This document shows, piece after piece, positions 24,058 to 36,416 of a stretch of DNA of 64,000 nucleotides. The stretch's first letter is position 1, and every line of letters begins with the position of its first letter. The position numbers were made by a program, and so were the translations under genes. Under the pieces are notes generated by a model. It saw only the letters and a list, made by a program, of their open reading frames with translations. It had not been told where the DNA came from and did not search any database. The stretch is from contig OX421499.1 in the NCBI GenBank assembly GCA_949126835.1, positions 9,709,069 to 9,773,068 of the forward strand, read 5' to 3'. The DNA comes from Anisus vortex (Eukaryota; Mollusca; Gastropoda; Planorbidae).

Positions 24058-25228
24058 TTTGTGAACAGATTTATCCCAGGTGAAAGCTGTTATAAGCCTA
24101 CACAGAGATTTGTGAACAGATTTATCCCAGGTGAAAGCTGTTATAAGCCTACACAGAGATTTGTGAACAGATTTATCCCAGGTGAAAGCTGTTATAAGCC
24201 TACACAGAGATTTGTGAACAGATTTATCCCAGGTGAAAGCTGTTATAAGCCTACACAGAGATTTGTGAACAGATTTATCCCAGGTGAAAGCTGTTATAAG
24301 CCTACACAGAGATTTGTGAACAGATTTATCCCAGGTGAAAGCTGTTATAAGCCTACACAGAGATTTGTGAACAGATTTATCCCAGGTGAAAGCTGTTATA
24401 AGCCTACACAGAGATTTGTGAACAGATTTATCCCAGATGAAAGCTGTTATAAGCCTACACAGAGATTTGTGAACAGATTTATCCCAGATGAAAGCTGTTA
24501 TAAGCCTACACAGAGATTTGTGAACAGATTTATCCCATATGAAAGCTGTTATAAGCCTACACAGAGATTTGTGAACAGATTTATCCCAGATGAAAGCTGT
24601 TATAAGCCTACACAGAGATTAGTGAACAGATTTATCCCAGATGAAAGCTGTTATAAAACTACACAGAGATTTGTGAACAGATTTATCCCAGATGAAAGCT
24701 GTTATAAGCCTACACAGAGATTTGTGAACAGATTTATCCCAGATGAAAGCTGTTATAAGCCTACACAGAGATTTGTGAACAGATTTATCCCAGGTGAAAG
24801 CTGTTATAAGCCTACACAGAGATTTGTGAACAGATTTATCCCAGGTGAAAGCTGTTATAAGCCTACACAGAGATTTTTGAACAGATTTATCCCAGATGAA
24901 AGCTGTTATAAGCCTACACAGAGATTTGTGAACAGATTTATCCCAGATGAAAGCTGTTAAAAGCCTACACAGAGATTTGTGAACAGATTTATCCCAGGTG
25001 AAAGCTGCTATAAGCCTACACAGAGATTTGTGAACAGATTTATCCCAGGTGAAAGCTGTTATAAGCCTACACAGAGATTTGTGAACAGATTTATCCCAGA
25101 TGAAAGCTGTTATAAGCCTACACAGAGATTTGTGAACAGATTTATCCCAGATGAAAGCTGTTATAAGCCTACACAGAGATTTGTGAACAGATTTATCCCA
25201 GGTGAAAGCTGTTATAAGCCTACACAGA
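24058..25228. repeat. 51-bp minisatellite open on both strands
   Basis: About 23 units of 51 bp, each with ttgtgaacagatttatccca followed by ggtgaaagctgttataagcc and tacacagaga. Because 51 is a multiple of three and the unit lacks stops, both strands show long repetitive frames (17-residue periods beginning NRFIP on plus and LITAF on minus). There is no start context, no composition shift and no known protein, so I do not call a gene. A single diverged unit is present at 43799-43850 in copy B of the surrounding element. Confidence 0.93.
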
Positions 25229-25337
25229 GGTCCCATACATCTGACCTCTCAGTATATAACCAGACATTGAACAATTTATAAAAAAAAAATTCATGGAGAA
25301 AGCGCACATTAATTCAAACGGAATAATTATAAAAAGT

Positions 25338-25568
25338 TAAGTACCCGTCGGACCAAATTGATCCATTGGTCCGGTGAAGCAGCGTTCATCAGTTTCTGTT
25401 GCCGTGGCATCCTAGGTGATTGTGTGGCCAGCACTATGCACAGCCGCCTTTATTTTACCCCAACTAAAGTCAGGTACCCATCAGAGCTGGGTGGACTCAT
25501 GGACATCCTCCAGACCCGGGAAAAAATCCTAGCCTGCACCAGGATTCGAACCCAGGACCTTCGGGTCA
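25338..25568 (-). mobile_element. tRNA-headed SINE, family S1, copy 5
   Basis: Well-preserved minus-strand S1 from gtacccgtcggaccaaattg to accaggattcgaacccagg, with the outermost head truncated. It is inserted in hAT copy A and is absent from the equivalent place in copy B. Confidence 0.88.
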
Positions 25569-28187
25569 CCGTTTAAATGAATTTTCGCGCTCAACCTCTT
25601 TAATTGAGCATATATATATAATTCATTCTATAAACATTTGTTTTATTATTTTAAAAATTATATAAGGCTTAAATACTAGTATTATCATACATAATTGTTG
25701 TATATAAAACTTATTTATTTAATCGACTAAAACAATTGCATGAAATGTTTAATTACAACTTTTTAACATAAAATAATTTTTCACCTTTAAGTGCAGCTTA
25801 AAATTTATATGACAATACTGGTTTTGTATAAAGAAATAGTAATAAATAAATAATATTAGTTATAATACAAAACATAATTTGTGTTTAACATCACTAGAAT
25901 CATATAAAGAAACTTTAATTTAATTAAAGGGGGACAATTAACCCTTTTACTTTTAACTTAATATTTATAATTTCTAATATGTTTCTTTTTTTTATATAAA
26001 ATAATTATTTTTTTTAAATTTATAACTTTAATAATGATCAGACTATTAAATAATAGTTGAAAATGATATAAATGTTATATGACTGAACACAATATATGTT
26101 CACTTTAAAACATTAAAATAACTACCTGGTCTTTATAATTATAAATCATATATCCTTTAATCACTAGCGATGTGAAGATCGATAGTCGTTAACCTATACT
26201 TTCGACCCTCTGGATGATCCTGCGCACAAATTCCTAAAATGTGCAATACAGTATCAATACAGTTTTGTATTGGTCATAATACAATTATCACAAATACGTT
26301 TATTATTTCATAATATTTAAAACGCTTCAACACTTTTCTTCTTTTTATTTCTTCACGTTAGATGCATTTACATTATGCACAGAAAAACTTCTAGCTTTCT
26401 GACTATTGACAAGCCTTAATGAGGTGTGAACTTTTCAAATGGAAGAGATCATGAACTTCCGGTGACATTTCCCGCCATTTTCGTAAACAAAAGACATGTT
26501 TTTGGTGGTGTTTGATAATTGATTTCAAGCTCGATGGCCAGTTCTGGTCTTTTAGAAATATACAAAGGATACAAGATTAGTTATGAGGAATCCTTTTTTA
26601 TCAACAAAAGTGACTCGGTGATAATTAGTACTCAAAGTGTTATTCGCGCTAGGTTAAATTTAGCTTTGTTTATAAAATAAATTTGTCAAGAGTTGCGTTC
26701 TTGGTTATTAAAAAAACACAATGCGTAGATTCATAATAAACGAAAATTCTTTTGCATCAAGCAATTAGTTTGGAATTATAAATAGGTGATTCTTCAAATC
26801 TGACATTCACAATCCATCGTTTTCTTTTGGCGCCATTTTTTGGAAATGAAATATAATTTTCCGTAATCCCTTACAATTTTTCGTACAACCAGTAACGTAG
26901 CACAAAGACATGTTTCGAAGCAAATGATCAAATGAGACCGGAAATGTTTTTCTCTTCGACCTTTTATGCATGCATAATAGTTAAGACTTGTCAATTCCGA
27001 ATGATTCTAGATAGACTGTTACAATTTAACATAACTTTAAAAGCCATTGAAAATAACCAATTTTAATGTATAGTTTAGTGATTATTATTAGGCCAGCTGT
27101 TTTTGTCGGGTTGAAAAATTTTATTGAAAATGTTGGATCTTACAAACGGAACTGAAACCAGCGTAGAATTGGGTTGTAAATTATTGAGTACATCCGGGTT
27201 AGGCCAACCCGAATAATATCTGTTTATCATGTATCCCATTCTGGAAGCCTAAGCCGAAAGTGCATTTTTGATTATAGCAATATCTAACAGTTTAGTGTTG
27301 ACATTCGCATGGTTTCTCTGTACAGCGCCTTTTTCTTTTGTCTTTGGTCACACTACGGCGATATATAAATGGCCTTATAAATCTAAAATTAAAATAGTGT
27401 AGAGCAGGTAGACTTTCACAAGGTTGGCAGCACACTGAATGATGTAGAAATTCTGCTTTGGCAAATCATTATCAATATGTTGCCGACCTCTGTCTTAGAT
27501 CAATGTAACGGACTTGTATTTCATAGAAACGAGAAGACGATAGTTCCTGATGACTAAACTAACGCCTGGTGAATTATAGCCAAAACCATGAGAGTAACAG
27601 GATAGGCTAGAGAAGGGGAGACGCAGTGGTAAAGTTAATGTGTCGCTACTGAATCGTCTTTTAAGTTCAACAGTAAGAGATAGTTGGTCAGTCAGAGATA
27701 TTCAGTGATTGAAGGTTGAATGTAGTTTTAATATGACATGAAATAACACTCGGTGGAGTAAAGTCCCAAGATTTAAGGGATAGTACCAGGGCCGGATTAA
27801 GCCATCTTGGTGCCCTAGGCACAAACCCACATGGGTGCCCCCTTCTGCCCCGGGCCCCCGATCCTTCACTGACCGCTGATATGTTCAATATTATGCAAAA
27901 AAATAATAAAAAAGAAAAACAATTGTTAACCCATATTATGTTTGTACAAATATCACTCATACAAAACCTACAATAAGGTATTTCTGTATTAAAATTAATA
28001 GTTAATTAATTTTGTAATAATAATACACAAATATACTGTAACTTTTAAAATAGATGAGATAGTCTGAGATAGCACACATTTACATTTTAAAGTTCTTTTT
28101 TCGAGATTTAGATCTGGCAATTTTTTTAGTACATAGATGTAATCAAAGTTAATTTTGCGCAACAAGTCTGCCTCAATCATTAGCAGA

Positions 28188-28513
28188 CAGTGCCGGCTTA
28201 TCCATATAGGCAACATAGACGGCCGCCTAGGGCGCAATATTTTTTTTATTTGGGGGGGGGGGGGGCATAATTGAGGATTTGTTTATTGAATTTGGGGATT
28301 TAAAAATATAAACTAAATTAAATTTTAGTACTAGCATAGGCAGACGAATTATTAGATCTGGGTAGTGAAAGGCGAAGGGTATTTTATTTAAGTCAGTTGT
28401 CTTAGAAAATGACCTAAAACCAGGCCCACTCAGTTTCTTCCCGCCGAAGGCACGTTAATGAGGGCGCAGAATTTGTTTTCGCCTAGGGCATCAAAAACCC
28501 TGAGCCGGTCCTG
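28188..28513. mobile_element. hAT MITE (326 bp) nested in the transposase
   Basis: Left end cagtgccggcttat. The right end is the complement of caggaccggctcag. Flanks ttagcaga (28180-28187) and tcagcaga (28514-28521) match 7 of 8. Removing it rejoins the transposase between its hATC block and its last residues. Contains a run of G at about 28251-28265. Confidence 0.85.
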
Positions 28514-28689
28514 TCAGCAGAGATAAGGAATCAAGCCTTTCTTGTTCCAGTGTCGATCTACTTGGATTTTGTGTACGTTGCAACTGAGAAAAAGAGCGCT
28601 TAGTTGAACAGTTCGTAACCATTAATGTTAAAAATATGTGCAAGGCGATTTCTACATTTGGAAAAGCACACTCGATGTTGTCTATAACT

Positions 28690-28945
28690 ATTACCTTATC
28701 TTATACATTACTGACGCTCCTTCTATAAAGAATATAATTGTGTCCTACGCTCATCTGTGGTCCGAATCTAGTCTTGCACTTTTTATCAATGTTTAAAATG
28801 TTTAAAGTTACTGGTTTTCCTGGTTTGTTCAGGCAAACTCGGGAAGAAATAGTACTTAAATGCATTTGTTCTCGCATAAGGGATAAGGAAAGTGTTTTTG
28901 TCTTTTTGTTTATCTGAGCTTTGCAACAGGTTGTTATTGGGTTGC
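28690..28945 (-). pseudogene. LINE 3' end relic, family L-a, copy 3, nested in the hAT
   Basis: Minus-strand copy of the family at 1155-1405: cttatcccttatgcgagaac and a following gcctgaacaaaccaggaaaa. It separates the central and C-terminal parts of the ZMYM-like transposase. Confidence 0.75.
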
Positions 28946-30139
28946 ATAATTCTGCATGACTGGACGTGTTGTTTTCAGATTTTGATGCACCAAACTTGTG
29001 GCGAATATATGAGTGGAAATGTTGTAGTTCAGTATATAAATTATTGTTCAGATCTTCATGATAAGCATTTATTAATCCTTCACAACACTGAGATGACTGT
29101 GATACATCGACAAAACAAGAAAATCGAACTGCTATATCATTGACTTATACTCCACACCTGGTGTTATTTCTTTTGCAGCTTCTTCAAATCTTTCAAATTC
29201 ATTCCTAGATTCATGCTAGTGAAGAATACAAATCAGCACATGTTTTCAAGTTCACGTGCTCATTTGGTATAGCTTGACTGACCCTGTGAAAATATTGTAA
29301 CACTTCTTCCCAAAAGACAAGCATAAGAAAAAATTCTAATTCTTGCATCTTCTTTTCATGTTTTTAGCTTCTCTTCTGGTGTCCCCATTCCGTGACTGGT
29401 CTTCTTGTAAACATTCTAACGCTTCTATAATATGAGGATGAAACTTTAGAATAGCTTCAGTTGCAACAGCATGTGCTTCCCATCTGGTATAGGAAAGAGA
29501 CTTTACCAGCGTTTCATTCACAAGGCATCCTTTCAGAATTTTCCATCTGTTGGTTGAGGCTGAGAAAAAAGTATAGATCAGTTGCACTGTATGGAAGAAG
29601 TTTACTACCTCTAAACAAGAGTCAACGGCACTTCTGCCGACCAGATTTAGTGAATGGGCAGCACAGTGTATGTTTAAAGGATTCTCATTTTCCGCTAGAA
29701 CTTGAATGTTATTTTTCCAGCCACTGAACCTATTTTTATCAGCCAAACGTGTGGAAACTTAAGACGCAAAAAGTTTACCAACAAAGCAGTACACATATCC
29801 CGTGGCTGGTGAATACAATAAACATTTTCTCCTGTACTGCTCACCGTTTGCTTTTGTGCTATAGAAGAGTTTTTGAGAACAATATCTTATTTTTCTTCCA
29901 ACATAAATACGGCAAGATTTATCAAAGAGACCATAATGATGCTGAGAGTTAGTGGGCCCACAGTCAACCTAGTAAGCCACATCATCAGCGAAGACGTCAA
30001 TCCACAGTTCTGGATCTACTGCTTGATTTATTTTATCATCTTCATCTTTATCATCATCTTCAGCAGACTGAAATGGGGCACAACAAATTTCATTTTCAAG
30101 CACTAATGCAGTGCCTAGATTTGCAAAACAGCATATAGT

Positions 30140-30410
30140 CACGGACGTATTTAGGATTGTTGGGGTCCTGTTCACAAGGACCAAATTTATGTGGGGGCCC
30201 CCTCGTGGACTCGACCCTGCCAATGTCACTTAACAATCAAATGTGATTTCCCATTCACAGTATTTGTTCATTGTGCGCTTCTACAACAGCACTGTTCTAA
30301 TTGCCGAAAGAAAAGATGAAATATTTTATTTTGGAATGTGTGGGCGCCCCTTTTTTTGTGGGGGCCCTTGTTCCATAGGAACATGTGGAACATGCCTAAA
30401 TACAACTATG
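30140..30410. mobile_element. hAT-type MITE (271 bp)
   Basis: Left end cacggacgtatttagg. The right end is the complement of catagttgtatttagg. Flanks catatagt (30132-30139) and cctatagt (30411-30418) match 7 of 8. Subterminal gggggcccc-type words lie on both sides. It sits just upstream of the transposase coding remnant. Confidence 0.75.
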
Positions 30411-30689
30411 CCTATAGTAGACTTATCAAGAGAATTGATGGTGTCAGTAAAATCCTGTCCCACCTGTTGCTTAACTTAAACTAAATAATTCGTTAATTTT
30501 CTGCTCTTAGCTTTTAATATACACATTTTTCTTGAGGCTTTGTGGTGCCCCCCAAACGCTTGGTGCCCTAGGCTCGTGCCTTATTTGCCTAATGGTTAAT
30601 CCAGGCCTGGATAGTACAAATACCCCTGTATTAAGGCTGGAAGAACTGTATTCGCACTTTTATATTTTACCTCATGTCTCCTACTGTGT

Positions 30690-31460
30690 TATTGACTAAA
30701 TGTGAATAACGCAATAGATATGTAATCGAGTATTATTCTCTATATCGATATGGGCTAAATGGGACTAAAGCAATATATAATATGTAATCAAGTATTATTC
30801 ACTGTATCAATATTGATTAAATATGAATAACGCAATAGATATGTAATCAAGTATTATTCACTGTATCAATATTGATTAAAAATGAATAACGCAATAGATA
30901 TGTAATCAAGTATTATTCACTGTATCGATATGGACTAAATGGGACTAAAGCAATAGATATGTAGTCGAGTATTATTCACTGTATCAATATGGACAAAATG
31001 TGAATAAAGCAATAGATATGTAGTCGAGTATTATTCACTGTATCGCTATGGACTAAATGTGAATAAGGCAATAGATATGTAGTCGAGTATTATTCACTGT
31101 ATCGATATGGACTAAATGTGAATAAAGCAATAGATATGTAGTCGAGTATTATTCACTGTATCGATATTGACTAAAGGTGAATAAAGCAATATATATGTAA
31201 TGGAGTATTATTCACTGTATCGATATTTACTAAATGTGAATAAAGCAATAGATATGTTATCGAGTATTATTCACTGTATCGATATTGACTAAAGGTGAAA
31301 AAAGCAAAAGATATGTTATCGAGTATTATTCACTGTAGCGATATTGACTAAATGGGAATAAAACAATAGATATGTAATCGAGTATTATTCACTATATCGA
31401 TATTGACTAAATGTTAATAAAGCAATATATTTGTAATCGAGTATTATTCACTGTATTGGA
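30690..31460. repeat. 59-bp minisatellite
   Basis: About 13 diverged units of 59 bp containing gtattattcactgtatcgat and aaatgtgaataaagcaatag. More diverged than the other arrays, hence probably older. It starts about 80 bp after the hAT end. Confidence 0.93.
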
Positions 31461-32031
31461 GTTTGAGAAAATATGGAGTCAAGCCTGAAGTACATAAGCC
31501 TGTACATCATAATTAAGATGGTACAGTCAGTATCTGAAATGGGTGATCGTACGGACTAAATTTATCTTTGAGCCTCAAAGCTTATTTCTTCTCCAGCATG
31601 GTGTCACAATGGAGCCAGGCCTAATTTCGTCCACTATAGAGATAACAGTATTGCCGGATATATTTAAAACGTTAAAACAAACCTTTTTACGTAAGACTAA
31701 TATTCGTTCTTAAAAGCAATGAAACAATTATTAAAAATACAATACTGTTTATTTCTTTTGATCTCTCTTAACGTTTTCAGGAACCCATTAATAAACTAAA
31801 ATAATTTTTTTTTTATCCGTTAATCTAGGGTTTTACTGTAGCCCAATATTTAAATCAACATTCTCTTCTCGATAATGAAAACCTTCAGATAATGAACCTA
31901 TTAAAAACTCAATTTTAATTCTTTTTTTTTTCCATCAGCCTTCGGAGTCTTTATGAAAAATATTCCTTTCAACCCTAGAATGCTTTCTCTTTGTTCTATA
32001 ATGTAAATTTTCTATTTTCTCTCTTTTTCTT

Positions 32032-32086
<55 letters not shown>

Positions 32087-32344
32087 ACACGCTACGACGT
32101 CGCTGAACACTGTAGCTGTAGCGAAAAAAAAGTCTAGCCTCCACCCTCCACACCGTCCGTTTTGTTTTCCCGCCATTTTAAAAGGCGGCTATTACATTTT
32201 CCAAAAGAAAAAATAAAAAGGATGAAGATAGAAAACCAACACTTGAGCAGTTATGTGCCACTGGTGTTGATTACAAAAAAGCTTTTTGATTAGACGGAAG
32301 AAGAATAATATGTTTGTTCAAAAGATACAAGAGTGGATAGCCAG
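31461..32344. other. No gene recognised; (CT)n at 32039-32082
   Basis: Contains a perfect (CT)n run of about 20 units. The minus-strand ER-rich frame across it is a shadow. The words ttcccgccattttaaaa at 32168 resemble an E2F/YY1-type promoter motif, without other support for a promoter. Confidence 0.5.
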
Positions 32345-32720
32345 TTGCCTCATTTCTTGAAACATGTGCCAGTTGCCTCATTTCTTAAAACATGTGCCAG
32401 TTGCCTCATTTCTTGAAACATGTGCCAATTGCCTCATTTCTTGAAACATGTGCCAGTTGCCTCATTTCTTGAAACATGTGCCAGTTGCCTCATTTCTTGA
32501 AACATGTGCCAATTGCCTCATTTCTTGAAACATGTGCCAGTTGCCTCATTTCTTGAAACCTGTGCCGATTGCCTCATTTCTTGAAACCTGTGCCAATTGC
32601 CTCATTTCTTGAAACCTGTGCCAATTGCCTCATTTCTTGAAACATGTGCCAGTTGCCTAATTTCTTTAAGCCTGTGTCAATTACCTTCTTTTTTAAACCC
32701 TATTCCATTTGCCTCGTTTC
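32345..32720. repeat. 28-bp minisatellite
   Basis: About 13 units of 28 bp (gccagttgcctcatttcttg plus aaacatgt). The last units are progressively diverged to about 32720. Confidence 0.95.
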
Positions 32721-33189
32721 TAAAGCCGTTTCCAGTGGGCTCATTATCCGCGCTTTCGGGAATGCAGATTTGAACAATGAAGTTTGTGTTTGTGGGTTTG
32801 TGTGCATGATAAGAACTTGTACAAAGATGGCAACAATGATCAATAATTTATTTGCCACATAGTACACAGGTACTATAAAGGCATATAACAAGAAAATTTT
32901 AGCATTGGTAAATAATATATTGAAAAATAAAAGTAATACAAATATGAATAAAGAAAATTAAAATAATAATTAATTAATTAAAGGTATCCTAAGAAAATTC
33001 AAGGAGGATAATTCAATTTTCAAAACAATTTATAGAAGAAAAAAAAAGATCACTAAATTAAATAGAAATACAGTTACATCCCTTTCATTAGACCTGCTTC
33101 GCATTAACACAATGACAAAATGATTATTGACTATGTTAACTATGTTATTTTTATTTTTAAAGAGTCAGTAGCACAGAATAAGTAGATAA
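32721..33189. other. No gene recognised
   Basis: AT-rich sequence between the 28-bp array and the LINE fragment. I see nothing to annotate. Confidence 0.5.
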
Positions 33190-33545
33190 TAAATTTATTC
33201 TGTGGTCAAAAGTACTTTAGCAAATTTGTTAAATATTTAAAGTTCTTTTAGTCATTTAGAGTTTAGTCATTCCGACATTTTTTCTTACATTAGGTCTGTT
33301 ATGGTAATATTTCTTTATATATATATGTTCCATTGGCTGCTGAAGTGTTCACATTCAAGTAAATAGTGATATGAATCTCCTATATCTTTTACGAATAAAG
33401 GACAAGTCCTTGGATTATAGTCTATTCCGGTATGGTGAAACAGCTCAACAGGGAAATTGTTGTTGCTGCTTCTTATTTTTAATATATAGGTCAGCTTCTT
33501 TGAGAGGGAATTTGAAAGTGGACTTTTGCTGTCAATGGACAAAAT
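33190..33545 (-). pseudogene. LINE RT extreme C-terminus fragment
   Basis: The minus-strand frame 33542-33315 reads KLTYILKIRSSNNNFPVELF, then CPLFVKDIGDSYHYLLECEH. This matches the zinc-knuckle-like end of many non-LTR reverse transcriptases (RLxNNxLP, then C..C...DE.HFL..C). Frameshifted remnants such as RPNVRKN follow to about 33190. It differs from families L-a and the 8.6-kb copy. A poly(C) tract adjoins its upstream side. Confidence 0.65.
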
Positions 33546-33555
33546 TGCAATTTCC

Positions 33556-33584
33556 CCCCCCCCCCCCCCCCCCCATAATTTTTT
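33556..33584. repeat. poly(C) tract
   Basis: A homopolymer of about 28 C preceding a T run. Length is likely variable or assembly-sensitive. Confidence 0.9.
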
Positions 33585-33771
33585 TTTAACAGGAGATAAA
33601 GCAAGTAAATATTGAAAATATAAAATTGTGTCGATATAGATTTCTTTTTCTTTTTCAGATCGTTTAGCCTAACCTAGTATTGTGTTTAAAGTACAAACTG
33701 GGAGCTAATTACATTTACATCTACACCTTTCTGAGCAATTTGGATGTATTTAGTAGACATACTAAACACGG

Positions 33772-33837
<66 letters not shown>
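33772..33837. repeat. (TA)n microsatellite
   Basis: About 33 TA dinucleotides. The minus-strand YI-repeat frame across it is an artefact. Confidence 0.95.
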
Positions 33838-33840
<3 letters not shown>

Positions 33841-34547
33841 CATACGAACATAATGTATTATATTTTTTCATATCTAATGTAAAACTCTCCTTGACTTAGG
33901 TTCTATTGTTTTTAGCGCATTATGTTAGCAATCGGACAGTTTTTATGCGATTGATATTACCTTTAGTAGGCCTATCCGAAAGGCTAACTGATTTTTGTGC
34001 ACTATAATAGTAAGTATCAACTGTTAAATAGATTTAATACAAATTAACAACAAACACACGATACTTTTCGTTTGCCTTTTCCAACTGGGAGTTTTTATCA
34101 ACGTTATATTATCAACGTTATGTTATCAACGTTATATCCATTGTGCTTGTGCTGTTAATGGGCTTAGCTTAAGCTCGGAGCTAGAAATAAATCCGATTTG
34201 TCGACTGCATAAAAAAATCAAGAGTTTTTTTTTTAAAGTCATACATTTAATAAAGGAAGCATGTGGGTTTCCTCCCTTGAGATTTTTTTTTACATGGCAA
34301 GTACAGAAACCAGAAACACCAGAAACTTATAAATCTAAAGCTATTATATAAAACTTTTGTTTATACTTTCGAATGATTGGAGATTTAAACGAACCCAAGT
34401 TTTTTTTTTCTGGTTTGTTCATTTAATCCATCTTTATTTCCTGCAACCACTTCAGAATAAAGAAAAGGTTTATTATTTTGTGCTTGCATATAGGGACAAG
34501 CCCTAAAAGCTCACTACTTTGGTCCAATATTGTGCCAATATTTAAAT
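33838..34547. other. No gene recognised
   Basis: Includes three copies of tatcaacgttat at 34097-34135, too short to classify. Confidence 0.5.
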
Positions 34548-34803
34548 ATTGGGGGCACGGTATGGCATCGCGTTTGCCTGGCGTACTGAAGGTCCCGGGT
34601 TCGAATCCTGGTGCAGTCTAGGATTTTTTGCCAGGTCTGAAGGGTGTCCCTGAGTCTACCCAACTCAGATGGGTACCTGACCTTAGTTGGGGTAAAGTAA
34701 AGGCGGCTGTGCATCGTGCTAGCCATACAATCATCTAGTATGCCGTGGCCACAGAAACTGGTGAACGATGCTTCAACGGACCTATGGATCAATTCGGTCT
34801 GAC
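34548..34803 (+). mobile_element. tRNA-headed SINE, family S1, copy 6 (full length)
   Basis: Head gcatcgcgtttgcctggcg, box B tcccgggttcgaatcctgg, and a complete body to the 3' end ggatcaattcggtctgacgg. The clearest plus-strand copy. Confidence 0.9.
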
Positions 34804-35781
34804 GGGATACTTTACTTTAAGACAAAATATTGTCATTCACTTCATTTTCGTACGAAAATCAAACAATAATTTTTAATGATTGTGAGACGTCACCGTTCGG
34901 AAGTTGTTTTGAGTAATTTCACACTTTAAAACTAAACCTTCGTAATGTTGACCTAGAATCTCTTAAAAACCAATGTTTAACGGACCAGTAGTTACGATTC
35001 CAAGCATTAGCATGACCTATAGAGAATAGGGCCCTCGAGAGAAAAAAAAGATGCCGGTACGTGATCTTTTCTGGCCACCCCCCCTCCCCCCCCCCCCAAC
35101 TTTTTTAAAAACTCTAGTCATATCTAGATGATTTATTTGTATTACATAGGCCTACGTTTGAAAAAATCAGGAATCTTTTTACAAGGTCTGTGGACCATTT
35201 TGTGAAACTGTCATAAGTGTTACCATTTACCATTAGACTGTAATCATTTCAATCACAGCCTTACATGTCTTTTACAAAAATACTTTAATCAATTACTTAG
35301 TTCTTAGTTTAAATTATTGTAGTTCTAATTGTTCCTCCGCTCCAGTATTAATCAGAATTGTTCTTGTAAATATTACAAAGATGTATCAAATGGGAAAAGT
35401 GACTCTCATTGTTGATTGATAATTTATATCCTCTAGTGACTTGTGTTTCTAGGTTTAGTGATTTAACTATTGGTGTTATTCTTGTCATTTATAAATATTC
35501 CCCAGTATTGTATGTTGTGTAGTCTAATGTAAGGTTAGATCTGCTGTGGCAATACAATTGACACATAGTTTGTTTTTTACAAAGTCTTCCCAAAATACAT
35601 TAATTTTGTTAAATGACCAAAAAATGTGTTTTAAATTTTCAATACATTTGTCTAAAATTATGATACCTTCAATCTCCCCTCTTGGCTACCGCACTGGAAA
35701 TCATTCAAGTGTAAAAGGATCGACTAACTAGTTTGACTGCCATACTAGTACCGGCATGAAGCGACTTATTTAGGCCTAGGC
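34804..35781. other. No gene recognised
   Basis: Contains a C-rich run at about 35078-35098. Small open frames have no recognisable product. Confidence 0.5.
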
Positions 35782-35965
35782 CAAGGGTCGGCAACCTTTT
35801 GCTAATAGTGTGCTAAACTAGGATTTTTAAATCATTCAGCGTACCAATATCCCGAAAGTCAACCTGCTCTATTATAATTATTTTAAACTTAAAAAAAAAA
35901 ATATTATTTAGCGCCGTAGCAAGATAGAGGCCTAAAACGAGGTGTATAGAGAAAATCTTTAGAGC
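35782..35965 (-). mobile_element. hAT family H1, right-end fragment (inverted)
   Basis: Starts caagggtcggcaacc and aligns with the reverse complement of the right end of copy A (27492 back to about 27310). Shared words include tcattcagcgta/tcattcagtgtg, gaaagtcaacctgctcta and cgccgtag. No second end was found. Confidence 0.6.
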
Positions 35966-36416
35966 GTTTAATAATTAACTTTAAAAAAATAACGAGTTCC
36001 TGGTTATCATCCTTTTTAATTTATTTGCATTTACACCAAATACAGAATTTTATTACTAAACTTTGACATTTTGATAGTTAGTTATCGCCTAAAATTATCA
36101 TTTAGTTATCATGATTCGAGATATGGATCTGGCACCTGTTATACATTCATTGTTTTACTGAGACATTCTCTCAAATTATTATTACGTAGTTTAATATATT
36201 GCATAACTATCGTTGAGCGGTGTAGAGACATTGTAATCATACAAACTTGGTAGTTAATGTAATGTTTAAAAATGTACACATTTTATTATCAATTCTTTAG
36301 TCATATAATATTTATATACTTTTCAACTAACTTCCACAATTTGATACATTTTAAAATTATAATTGTAAGAGCCAATAATGTTTTTATTAAAGAAAAATAT
36401 GAAACATATTGGACAT
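35966..36416. other. No gene recognised
   Basis: May include more of the H1 element, but I see no alignable landmark. Confidence 0.35.

Larger units (their letters stand above)
23097..27492 (+). mobile_element. hAT-type element, family H1, copy A (4.4 kb, with internal array)
   Basis: Left end cggaggtcggcaacc. The right end is the complement of cagaggtcggcaaca. The flanking 8-mers gcttagat (23089-23096) and tcttagat (27493-27500) match 7 of 8, which fits a hAT target duplication. It contains a ZBED-like transposase remnant near the left end, a 51-bp array (24058-25228) and an S1 SINE (25338-25568). The left 0.9 kb and the region 25570-26160 align with copy B (42973-44870). The right 170 bp align, inverted, with 35782-35965. 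Confidence 0.75.
27995..30130 (-). pseudogene. ZMYM-like hAT transposase, interrupted
   Basis: Read on the minus strand, in order. First an acidic segment with INQAVDPELW. Then a TTF-type zinc-finger region (GRKISYCSQKLFYSTKANGE, then LLYSPATGYVYCF). Then an abrupt jump that omits most of the catalytic RNase H-like half. Then a clean 136-codon frame (29336-29746) with NIHCAAHSLNLVGRSA, YTFFSASTNRWKIL and VKSLSYTRWEAHA. Then a region with NAYHEDLNN. After the LINE insertion comes the hATC block (ECAFPNVEIALHIFLTLMVT and a following line resembling NCSTKRSFSQLQ). After the MITE comes the end LLMIEADLLRKINFDYIYVL. These are landmarks of TTF/ZMYM1-like hAT transposases. Stops, frameshifts, an internal deletion and two insertions make it inactive. 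Confidence 0.85.
27787..30609 (-). mobile_element. hAT transposon with ZMYM-like transposase
   Basis: Left end cagggccggattaag. The right end is the complement of caggcctggattaac. The 8-bp flank gatagtac is identical on both sides (27779-27786 and 30610-30617). Long subterminal similarity continues (gccctaggc on both ends). The transposase runs on the minus strand and is decayed. Three later insertions lie inside: a MITE at 28188-28513, a LINE 3' end at 28690-28945 and a MITE at 30140-30410. Confidence 0.92.

Noticed and set aside
24061..25281. Long repetitive open frames on both strands (up to 299 codons) with a 17-residue period
   Set aside because: They follow from a stop-free 51-bp tandem unit. 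Both strands are open, there is no proper start context, and the single-copy relative at 43799 lies in non-coding transposon sequence.
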